NCBI GenBank assembly: GCA_965237505.1
Contig: CBDEFR010000009.1
Span: 1,928,164-1,992,163 of the forward strand
Reading direction: 5' to 3'
Source of the DNA: NVTR01 sp965237505
Lineage (GTDB): Bacteria; Pseudomonadota; Alphaproteobacteria; Rhodobacterales; Rhodobacteraceae
Length of the DNA stretch: 64,000 bases
The position numbers were made by a program, and so were the translations under genes. Under the pieces are notes generated by a model. It did not search any database. It saw only the letters and a program-made list of their open reading frames with translations, and had not been told where the DNA came from. Below are positions 37,153-44,893 of the stretch, in pieces; position 1 is the first letter of the stretch, and each line of letters begins with the position of its first letter.

Positions 37153-37530
37153 CTCAAGGGGATTCCCACGAGCGGCGTGATCTGATTCAGTGGCATCAAG
37201 GCAAGGGAGGCTTTGATGGCAGTAAGGATTACGCGAAAAGACAAGTCCGCAGGCGAGCTTCGCCAGGAAGCGGCGCGGTGCCGGGATGGGAAAGCGGCGC
37301 GACGGATGTTGGCGATTGCCCTGGTTCTGGATGGGGTTGACCGCAAGACGGCGGCAGAAAACTGCGGCATGGATCGGCAGACGTTGCGGGATTGGGCCCA
37401 CCGTTACAATGCGGAGGGCGTGTCGGGCCTGTTCAACCGTCGCCCGCCGGATCCACCCTGTCTGCTGAGCGCGGCACAGAAGGAGGAGTTGGCGGAAATG
37501 GTTCGGGCGGGTCCCGACCCCGAAACCGAT
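37140..37530 (+). mobile_element. IS630 family element, 5' part
   Basis: The left end is not sharply definable (about 37140-37150, GATTTGACTCAAGGGGATTC). It carries the start of the transposase and is cut at 37530 by an IS1595-type element. The same transposase sequence occurs as a scrap at 28531-28676. Confidence 0.7.
37216..37530 (+). pseudogene. IS630 transposase N-terminal fragment
   Basis: Starts MAVRITRKDKSAGELRQEA at ATG 37216. It contains the helix-turn-helix of the IS630 N-terminal ORF (TAAENCGMDRQTLRDWAHRY) and the LFNRRPPDPPCLLS linker. After PDPETDG the frame enters the inserted IS1595 end. The catalytic second half is missing. Confidence 0.82.
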
Positions 37531-37760
37531 GGGGCTTATAAGGTTGTGTTGATTTTGGGTTGACGAGATATTGCGAAACTTGGTATTGACCACAACATAG
37601 GCCACTGAACACCAAAAAGCCGGGTTCCAGCCCGGCTTTCGGTAGAAAGTGGTCCGGTGAAAGATTGAGAGTGCACACCGAAACGGAACAAACAACGCGG
37701 TCATCTTACTGACTCCCGCGAATCCGTCAAGTGCGCTCTCTCCACACTAAGGAGATAAAC

Positions 37761-38024
37761 ATGTCCGCCCAAGTAACTAACATCAAGGTTGATGCTACGC
37801 TCAATCATGGTTCTGGAAAGAACCCTGATTTGGTAAAAGTATCTGTCAACTGCAGCTTTGCCCTAGAAGGGGCGAATGGAAGTGGGAATGCCTCTATCAG
37901 CATTCCCCTGCCTTTAGGGACCATTGTGCAGGATGTTAAGAAAGCGGAACTGAGTGCTTGCGAGCATACAGCAGAAATTCTGACTCAAATGGCAGACGCT
38001 GCTCGAAAAGTAGCGTTGTTATAA
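37761..38024 (+). CDS. IS1595 passenger ORF 1, hypothetical
   Basis: 87 residues, ATG 37761 behind AAGGAGATAAAC, a near-ideal ribosome site. The sequence has alternating beta-strand character (NIKVDATLNHGSG, LVKVSVNCSFALEG, SISIPLPLGTIVQD) and an Ala-rich helix at the end. No family recognised. Its 3' end overlaps a reverse-strand frame by 89 bp. Confidence 0.6.
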   Translation: MSAQVTNIKVDATLNHGSGKNPDLVKVSVNCSFALEGANGSGNASISIPLPLGTIVQDVKKAELSACEHTAEILTQMADAARKVALL

Positions 38025-38139
38025 TCTGAACAAGTTTGTGTTTTGCCTGCTCACTTCCGAGAAGCTCAAGGAATTCATCTTCTGTCAGCGTGCTGATGCG
38101 ATCAAGTTCGCGTTCAATAATATCTTGGGTCTTGGGCAT
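37936..38139 (-). CDS. IS1595 passenger ORF 2, hypothetical
   Basis: 67 residues from ATG 38139 with AAAGGAAC upstream on the minus strand. It is charged and predicted helical (KTQDIIERELDRISTLTEDE, FLELLGSEQAKHKLVQIITT). It runs against passenger ORF 1, with their 3' ends overlapping. Function unknown. Confidence 0.45.
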   Translation of the reverse strand: MPKTQDIIERELDRISTLTEDEFLELLGSEQAKHKLVQIITTLLFEQRLPFESEFLLYARKHSVPLS

Positions 38140-38228
38140 GTCTAGTTCCTTTATATCTAACGTCCAAAGCACGCATCGCCTGAGTGGGTCAGGCGGGGCT
38201 CAAGACCCACAAAGAAGGAGAGTTCCTT

Positions 38229-38486
38229 ATGGGTAACACGACTGATGGCAATGGGTGGGTTCCCTTCAAAGAATGGCTCCCTTCTGATAGCAGGAGAAAA
38301 TGGGCCCAATGCACCTCTGTGCCGCTTGAGCTGCTAAAAGGGGGAGTTATAGGCCTTAAGTTTCGTGGTCATCGAGGGCCAAGTAGCCCTGATACGTTTT
38401 ATATAGCTCTGGCTCCAGCCGTTGCTCAAGCGCTCGCAGAAGATCTACAAGCCAGTATCGCAAAGCTGGAAAGGGAAGTACCTTAG
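38229..38486 (+). CDS. IS1595 passenger ORF 3, hypothetical
   Basis: 85 residues from ATG 38229 after AGAAGGAGAGTTCC. Contains GWVPFKEWLPSDSRRKWAQC and a C-terminal helix (AVAQALAEDLQASIAKLERE). Not recognised. It overlaps a reverse frame (38356-38502) over its second half. Confidence 0.5.
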   Translation: MGNTTDGNGWVPFKEWLPSDSRRKWAQCTSVPLELLKGGVIGLKFRGHRGPSSPDTFYIALAPAVAQALAEDLQASIAKLEREVP

Positions 38487-38502
38487 TTTCAGGGGTAGAC
38501 AT
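38356..38502 (-). CDS. IS1595 passenger ORF 4, hypothetical
   Basis: 48 residues from ATG 38502, preceded by GAGGAC. The helical sequence (RYWLVDLLRALEQRLEPELY) reads like a real protein, but it lies almost wholly antisense to ORF 3. At most one of the pair may be expressed. Confidence 0.35.
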   Translation of the reverse strand: MSTPETKVLPFPALRYWLVDLLRALEQRLEPELYKTYQGYLALDDHET

Positions 38503-38596
38503 GCTGAAGTCCTCTCGGCTATAAAGGTCGAGAGGTATCCCGTCTCTCCCAGCCTGCAAGCATCGGAGACGGCCTATCGCAATGTCAGTGTTGGCC

Positions 38597-39532
38597 CTAG
38601 TCGGCCACCAACTCCCTGTACATTAACCGCTTTCCGACCATGCCTGCAACGACATTCTGCATTTGTGTGATCGTGTCTTGCTCACGGATGCCGTGGCGGC
38701 CTGCGAATTCGTTCACATAGCGTTGCAGGTGCTTGGCGCTTATCTTGTGGTAAACGCCCTTGTGCGCCCTTTTCAGCATCGACCAGAACGACTCAATTCC
38801 GTTGGTGTGGGCCATCCCGTCAACGTATTCGCCGACACTGTGGCGGACGGTCGCGTGCTCAAAGGGCATGCCCTTGTAGGCGGCTGCGTCATCTGTGTAG
38901 ACGGTGGCCCCGGCGAGCGCGGTGGCGATCACGAAGCCTTGTAGCGTCTTGGCGTCGGTCACTTTCACGACCGCAGCCTTGATCTTGTTGGTCTTGCGAT
39001 CCTTGGCACCGACAACGGCAGCTTTGCCGACACCGCCCCTGCCAGCCCGGAGCTTCTTATGAGCGTGCTTGTTGCTTTCCTTGCCGCCGAAATAGGTTTC
39101 GTCGATCTCAACGGGTCCGGCGAACAGCTTGTCGTTGCCTTCCCACGCCTTGCGGATGCGCTGGAGCATAAACCACGCGGCGGGCTGGGAAACCCCGATA
39201 TCCCGATGCAGCTTCATGCTGGAGACGCCCTTGAGGCTGGTCAAGTGCAGGTAAATTGCGAACGCCCACTTGCGGAGTGGGATGTGCGACTTGTGCATCG
39301 CGGTGCCCGTCTTAACCGAGAAGTAGCTCCGGCAATCCGAGCACCGATAGGGCATGTGATTGTGGCCCGCCTTGTGAGTGCGGGTGCTGCCACACTGTGG
39401 GCAATACTGCCCGTCGGGCCAGACGCGGGCCTCAAACCATTCCCGTGCGCTTTCCTCCGTCGGAAACATGTCGCAAAGCTCCACCAAAGTGATGCCTTCG
39501 CGATCTGATTTGCCGGGCGCTTGATGTGTCAT
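38597..39532 (-). CDS. IS1595 family transposase
   Basis: 311 residues, ATG 39532. An N-terminal zinc ribbon (CPQCGSTRTHKAGHNHMPYRC) is followed by the DDE-like core: Asp in VEIDETYFGGKES, Asp in ATVYTDDAAAYKGM, and Glu in NGIESFWSMLKRAHKG, which is preceded by the conserved His-Ser region. Only distantly similar to the other IS1595-type transposase of this window (40691-41659). It appears intact. Confidence 0.9.
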   Translation of the reverse strand: MTHQAPGKSDREGITLVELCDMFPTEESAREWFEARVWPDGQYCPQCGSTRTHKAGHNHMPYRCSDCRSYFSVKTGTAMHKSHIPLRKWAFAIYLHLTSLKGVSSMKLHRDIGVSQPAAWFMLQRIRKAWEGNDKLFAGPVEIDETYFGGKESNKHAHKKLRAGRGGVGKAAVVGAKDRKTNKIKAAVVKVTDAKTLQGFVIATALAGATVYTDDAAAYKGMPFEHATVRHSVGEYVDGMAHTNGIESFWSMLKRAHKGVYHKISAKHLQRYVNEFAGRHGIREQDTITQMQNVVAGMVGKRLMYRELVAD

Positions 39533-39685
39533 GGCCGATCCTCCCCATGCCTTTGAATATAGGGATTTAGGCTCAGAATGTCAACATAAACTTATAAGCC
39601 CCAAAATTTCGCATCCGCCGATAGCGCAGCATCGCCCGTTCTCGTCGTCGAAACGGGAGATGCGAATCCGCAGCCCGATTGTTTA

Positions 39686-40617
39686 GTGTCTGATTCAAAA
39701 CTCTACGCATGATTACAATGCCTTGCAATTTTACGCGTGAGGGTTCTGATATGTGCAACGAGTATCCATGCCTGTGAACTTGCGATGGATTTTTCCCAAG
39801 CTTTGGCCAATCGCCGGCAGCGGTTGAGCCATGCGAAGGTGCGCTCGACGACCCATCTTCTGGGAATGACTTCGAAGCCTTCCGCAGTGTCGAAGCGCTT
39901 GACGATCTGGATTGTCCAGTCACCGATGCCTTCAAGAGCGTCGCGCAGCTTTGGTCCGGCATAACCGCCATCCGCAAAGATATGGCGCAAGTTTGGATGG
40001 GAATACCGGATGGATTTCAACACTTCCGGTGCGCCATCACGGTCTTGAATACCGGCGCTATGCACGACCAACCCAACCATAAACCCGAGCGTGTCGGTGA
40101 CAATGTGGCGCTTGCGGCCTTTGGTTTTCCTGCCCGCGTCATAGCCCGAAATGCCACCGCTTTCCGTTGTTTTTATGGTCTGGCTATCAATGACACCAGC
40201 GGTGGGGCCGGGCGTCTTGCCATGAAACTCGCGCGCCGTCGCCACCAGAAAATGGCTGATCACTTCAAAGATGCCATCGTTGCGCCAGCCATAGAAATAG
40301 TAGCGCACGGTGGACACTGGCGGGAAATCATTGGGCAGCATACGCCACGCACACCCGGCGCTGGCGATGTACAAAATGGCATCCAGAACATCGCGCATCG
40401 CCGTGCTGCGCGGACGACCAGTTGTTTTAGGCGGCGGCAGGAATGGCGCGATCAAACCCCATTCCTGATCAGTTAAATCGCTTGCTTAGCGTCCCGAATG
40501 CCGTTCATATCGGGCGCGCGTGGTTTCCGTCCAGGCCATTGTGATCTCCCTCGAATCTTATCAATCCGATTGAATCACAACTCGCTGAAATCACTCAATT
40601 AGTTTTGGATCAGACAC
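39686..40617 (-). mobile_element. IS5 family (IS1031-type) element, copy 2, full length
   Basis: 932 bp with ends GTGTCTGATTCAAAACT and, inverted, GTGTCTGATCCAAAACT. Flanked by the 3-bp target duplication TTA (39683-39685 and 40618-40620) within the IS6 gene. Confidence 0.92.
39703..40539 (-). pseudogene. IS5-type transposase with a nonsense codon
   Basis: The frame starts with ATG 40539 (MAWTETTRARYERHSGR) but codon 18, TAT (Tyr) in copy 1, is TAA here (40488-40486). The remainder is open for about 250 residues from 40455 and keeps all three catalytic acids (VIDSQTIKTTE, IFADGGYAGPKL, RRWVVERTFAWLNRC). Re-initiation could still give a shortened protein lacking the N-terminus. Confidence 0.82.
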
Positions 40618-40661
40618 TTAGAGCGGTTCACCCGAATTCAGGCCCACTCTGTTTCTTCCAA

Positions 40662-41700
40662 ACTGGGTATCCACTTCGCTCTCGTATCCCCTACATTTGG
40701 TTTCCGAGGCTGCGATGACCGCCGACTAGGCCCTTGTAGGGGACCGGCTCGTGCTGCACCGCCTGCTGGAGCAGTCGGAAGAAAAGCAGGCCACGAGCCT
40801 GCGAACGGCGGCGATTGAATCGGAAAGTGAACTCGTCGAGATAGTAGTCGAGATGGTCGGCATCGATGGCACCATGGTGGATGCCCAGCCACCAGCGATC
40901 AAGCAGAGCGGCCACGCGATGCACTCGTGGCATGACGATGTGGGCCGGGTCGCCACTGGCGGAAATGGATCTCGGCTGGTGGTCATAGCCTTGGTTCGCC
41001 AGACCACTGTAGGCTGACCAGCCATCGGTTCGGACGGTCGCGCCAGGCGCCACGGTTGTTTGGACAAACGGGATCAGGCTCCTCGCAGCCACATCCTCGA
41101 CGCGGCTCATTCGGATCCGGCCAGTGCCCCGCCCTCGGACTTCCGCCGCAATCGCGACGATCGACTTGGTCTTCGTCTGTCGCCCCACGACGCCGGTTTC
41201 CCGGCCGCCCACATAGGTTTCGTCCACCTCGACCGCGCCGCCCAGGAGATCACGCCCCGGCCTCACCATGGCGCGCCGCAACTTGTGCAGCCAAGCCCAG
41301 GCGGTCTGATAACTGCCCAGGCCAAGAATGCGTTGCAGGCCGAGCGCACTGACCCCGTGCTTCTGGTTGGTCACGTACCACATCGCCTGGAACCAAAGGC
41401 GCAATGGCTTTCGAGTGCCCTCGAAGATCGTCCCCGCCGTCACCGATGTTTGACGCTGACACCGGTTGCATCGCAACTGACCCCGCGCCGTCGGCCAGGC
41501 GTCGGTTCCGCAGCAAGACGGGCATCGAAAACCTTCCGGCCAACGAACACGCCCAAGAAACTCCGCACACGCCGTCTCCGACACGAACCACGCGTCGAAT
41601 TCAGTCAGGGTGCGCGGGTAGTCGACCCCGCCTTCGGGATGGGATGCCGGGTTCGCCATCCCAACATATTGACATCACGAGAGCGAAGTGGATACCCTAT
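40662..41700 (-). mobile_element. IS1595-type element (second type), copy A, complete
   Basis: 1039 bp. Ends ATAGGGTATCCACTTCGCTC (at 41700 inverted) and ACTGGGTATCCACTTCGCTC (from 40662). Flanked by the 8-bp duplication TCTTCCAA at 40654-40661 and 41701-41708 inside the MITE. Confidence 0.93.
40691..41659 (-). CDS. IS1595-type transposase, copy A
   Basis: 322 residues. Zinc ribbon CPSCCGTDAWPTARGQLRC at the N-terminus; catalytic acids in GAVEVDETYVGGRET and TVRTDGWSAYSGL; C-terminal LDYYLDEFTFRFNRRRSQAR, the usual IS1595 ending. It differs from copy B by one residue seen (SISASGD against SISVSGD), so the copies are recent. Confidence 0.92.
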   Translation of the reverse strand: MANPASHPEGGVDYPRTLTEFDAWFVSETACAEFLGRVRWPEGFRCPSCCGTDAWPTARGQLRCNRCQRQTSVTAGTIFEGTRKPLRLWFQAMWYVTNQKHGVSALGLQRILGLGSYQTAWAWLHKLRRAMVRPGRDLLGGAVEVDETYVGGRETGVVGRQTKTKSIVAIAAEVRGRGTGRIRMSRVEDVAARSLIPFVQTTVAPGATVRTDGWSAYSGLANQGYDHQPRSISASGDPAHIVMPRVHRVAALLDRWWLGIHHGAIDADHLDYYLDEFTFRFNRRRSQARGLLFFRLLQQAVQHEPVPYKGLVGGHRSLGNQM

Positions 41701-42408
41701 TCTTCCAAATCCAGCATCCGACGCCGAACTGGCCTGGTCCGATATTCATATCGCACTGCGGCCGGTTCAACGCCGGGCTACTGGATTTGGAAGAAACAGA
41801 GTGGGCCTGAATTCGGGTGAACCGCTCTAGCCAGCGGCCGGTTTCCTGCTTCTGCGCATTGCCGATAACCTTCATGGCAGCGCCATAGGATCGGAATTTA
41901 TCAGTCACGATGACATGCGGTTGGTCATAGCGCTTCCTCGTTTTTCCTATAAATTTCAATGCCGCCTTGCGATCCCGTCGCTTCGTTACATACGATTCCA
42001 GCACCTCGCCTTCGTTGATCGACAGCCCTCCAAAGATAGTGGGTCTCACCGTTGATCCTCACAAAAACCTCGTCCAGGTGCCATTGCCAATTCGAGTATG
42101 CGCGCAGCTGTTGGATGCGTTTCTGCCGGATTTCAGCGGCCAACATCGGGCCGAACCGGTTCCACCGAAGCGGACGGACTCGTGACTTATTTCGATGCCA
42201 CGCTCGTGCGGCAGGACCTCGACATTCCGAACGGAGAGCGGGAAACTGATATACAGCATCACCGCCAGACGGATGATCTCGGGTGACGTTTTGAAGTAGC
42301 GAAAAGGGCTGCGTTTGGTTATCCCGCAACGCTAGAAACTTGCGCTATCCTGTTCAAGCCAGTTTAGTCTGACAGAGCCTTTCTGTGGTTAAATACAGGA
42401 ATAAATAA

Positions 42409-42479
42409 ATGGCGGACAAGAAATAATGAAAAAATGTGAGCAAGAGAAAAAATTTAGCGAAAACGTGAATGAGCCATAA
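42409..42479 (+). promoter_or_regulatory. A-rich glgP leader with two overlapping mini-ORFs
   Basis: ATG 42409 opens MADKK and stops with TAA, whose last base is the A of ATG 42426. The latter opens MKKCEQEKKFSENVNEP, which ends at 42479, eight bases inside glgP (ATG 42469). The chain of stop/start overlaps could couple or attenuate glgP translation. No conventional Shine-Dalgarno of strength is seen for glgP itself. Confidence 0.35.
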
Positions 42480-44893
42480 TACCACTCTCCAAATCGACGC
42501 CAAAATCTTGCGGACCGAAATTCTGCGCCACTTGGGCCATTCTTTAGGCAAAGATCAAAGCCACGCATCTTTGTATGACTGGCGCATGTCTTTGTCTTTT
42601 GCGTTGCGCGATTTGGTCGTGGAGGCGTGGGTCGCCAGCACGCGTAAAACCTACGAGACCAAGGCAAAACGCGTTTATTATCTGTCGATCGAATTCCTGA
42701 TCGGTCGTCTGATCGAGGATGTGGCAGTCAACCTTGGACTGGATGACGTGGCCAGGGAAGTCGTGGAATCCCTTGGTTTAAACTATCAGGCGGTGGTTGC
42801 CGATGAACCCGATGCGGCACTTGGCAATGGGGGGTTGGGACGCCTTGCGGCTTGTTTCATGGATTCACTCGCAACCCTTGAAATACCAGCCTATGGCTAT
42901 GGTATCCGCTATGAGCATGGATTTTTTGAGCAGCATTTTGAAGACGGCAACCAGGTGGAAACAGCCGAAAGTTGGTTGGCGCAGCCGCCATGCCTGGGAA
43001 TTTGAACGCCCGGAGGTGGCCTATCCGATTGGCTTTGGCGGTCAAGTTGTTGAAGTTGAGGGGCGCGCCACCTGGAATCCTGCTGAGAAACTTGTCGCCA
43101 ACGCCTATGATACACCGGTTGTCGGCTGGCAGGGGAAATGGGCCAATACGCTGCGCCTCTGGGCCGCCAATCCTTCGAAACGGTTCAACTTGGAAAGCTT
43201 TAATTGCGGCGACTACTTGGCCGCCAGCGCGCCTGAATCCCTGGCGCGAACCCTGTCGAGGGTGCTTTATCCCGACGATTCAACCGATACTGGCAAGGAC
43301 CTGCGGCTCAAACAGGAATACTTTTTCACCTCGGCGTCGATAAAAGACCTGTTGCGGCGGTTTTTGTCCGAAGGGTATGAGCTGAGGGAGTTACCGGATC
43401 GCGTCGCCATCCAGTTAAACGATACCCATCCGGCGATCGCGGGCCCCGAGCTGGTGCGACTCTTGACGGATGTGCATAGTCTTGTGATCGACGAGGCGAT
43501 CGAGATTGCCCGGGGATGTTTGGCCTACACCAACCATACATTGTTGCCCGAAGCGCTAGAGCGCTGGGGCGCGGAAATGTTTGCGCGATTATTGCCGCGC
43601 CATCACCAGATCATCGAAATTATCCAGGAAAAGCACCTACAGAAATCCGCTGGCCAGGGCAGGATCATTGAAAACGGTTCGGTCAAAATGGGCGAATTGG
43701 CCTTTGTCATGGCGCACCGGGTGAACGGGGTGTCGGCGCTGCACACGGAACTGGTGAAGCAAACGGTATTTTCTGACCTGCACAAGACCTACCCGGATCG
43801 CATCATCAACCAGACAAACGGAGTCACGCCGCGCCGGTGGCTGTATTCGTGCAACCCGCCGCTGCGAAAGCTGATCAATGAGACCATCGGCACCGAATGG
43901 CCCAAGGATCTGGGCAAACTGGATCAATTGGCGGCACATGTCGATGACAGTGCCTTTGGTGCAGCCTTTCGCGCCGCCAAAGCACAGAATAAGCAACGTC
44001 TGGCGGCATGGCTGAAGGATCGCCAGGGGTTGACGATTGATCTCACGGCGATATTCGATGTGCACGTCAAGCGCATTCACGAATACAAACGCCAGTTGTT
44101 GAATGTGCTGGAAACGCTGGCCCTGTGGAACGAAATTCGCGACAATCCCAACGGCAACTGGACGCCGCGGCTCAAGATATTCGCCGGCAAGGCAGCGCCG
44201 GGCTACAGCTCGGCCAAGGAGATCATACACCTGATCAATGATGTGGCGGAAACCCTAAACGCCGACCCGGTCACCCGGGATTTTCTGCAGGTCATATACC
44301 CGGCGAATTACAATGTGACGATGGCAGAGTTTCTGGTGCCTGCGGCCGATCTTTCGGAGCAGATATCGACCGCTGGCAAAGAGGCTTCGGGCACCGGCAA
44401 CATGAAATTGGCGCTGAACGGCGCGGCCACAATCGGCACCCTTGATGGCGCCAATGTGGAAATCCGCGACCGCGTCGGCAAAGAAAACTTCTTTCTGTTT
44501 GGCCTGACCGCCGCCGATGTGGTGGCGCGCCGTCAGCAGCACGGGTTTGCCCGCAATGCAATTGCCGCAAGCCAGCGTCTTACCCGGGTCCTTGAGCAGA
44601 TTGCCGACGGCGTATTCTCAGCAAACGACACCGAGCGTTACGCCGCACTTGTGGCGCGGCTTTATGAACAAGACTACTATCTCGTGACCTGTGATTTTGC
44701 CAGCTATTACAACATGCAACGTAGTGTCGATACTGCGTATCGCGACCCAGTGGGCTGGACCAAACTGATAGCGCTAAATACCGCGAGGCTCGGGTGGTTT
44801 TCGTCCGACCGGACCGTAGCCGGTTACGCCAAAGATATTTGGCATGTAAAATCCGGACTTGTTAGTCAACTCGTTTCAAAGGTGAACCAATGA
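42469..44893 (+). pseudogene. glgP: glycogen phosphorylase, frameshifted
   Basis: First frame from ATG 42469 (MSHNTTLQIDAKILRTEI) through LGNGGLGRLAACFMDSLAT to AESWLAQP. One extra base near 42985-42989 then ends it early at 43005. The second frame continues WEFERPEVAYPIGFGG to 44893. It includes QLNDTHPAIAGPELVRL, the RIHEYKRQLLNVL region and the pyridoxal phosphate site NMKLALNGAATIGTLDGAN. The enzyme would release glucose 1-phosphate from glycogen. It is first gene of the glg operon and ends four bases inside glgB. Repairing one base restores a family-length protein of about 800 residues. Confidence 0.85.

Larger units (their letters stand above)
37531..39602 (-). mobile_element. IS1595 family element with passenger ORFs
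   Basis: 2072 bp bounded by inverted ends GGGGCTTATAAG (37531) and its complement (ending 39602); the similarity continues as TT-x-TGTTGA inside both ends. The transposase fills 38597-39532. The remaining roughly 1 kb carries small ORFs. Flanks differ (IS630 on the left, IS6 on the right) and show no 8-bp duplication, so one side was probably rearranged after insertion. Confidence 0.82.
40621..41827. mobile_element. palindromic MITE (160 bp), interrupted by an IS1595-type element
   Basis: After removing the IS1595 copy (40662-41700) and one 8-bp duplication, the element is 40621-40661 plus 41709-41827. It has 47-bp perfect inverted ends (outer part GAGCGGTTCACCCGAATTCA) around a 66-bp core that is itself partly self-complementary. 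It is flanked by TA on both sides, the target of IS630/Tc1-type transposases. It carries no coding capacity. No full-length parent element is in the window. Confidence 0.82.
39603..42345 (-). pseudogene. IS6 family transposase, decayed and interrupted
   Basis: Two pieces of one gene. The 5' piece (about 42345-41830) reads FRYFKTSPEIIRLAVMLYI, ISHESVRF, WHLDEVFVRINGETHYLWRA, EVLESYVTKRRDRKAALKF and ends GRWL, in three different frames. The 3' piece (39685-39603) resumes with NNRAADSHLPFRRRERAML and is cut by the IS1595 end. Deleting the nested insertions joins GRWL to NNRA in frame. The RWLNNRAENSHLPFRRRE block is typical of IS6 transposases; a sister copy at 55874-56250 shows the same sequence. 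Confidence 0.78.

Noticed and set aside
37216..37530. Short IS630 first-frame protein taken as a complete gene
   Set aside because: Its last residues come from the inserted IS1595 end and the catalytic part is missing.
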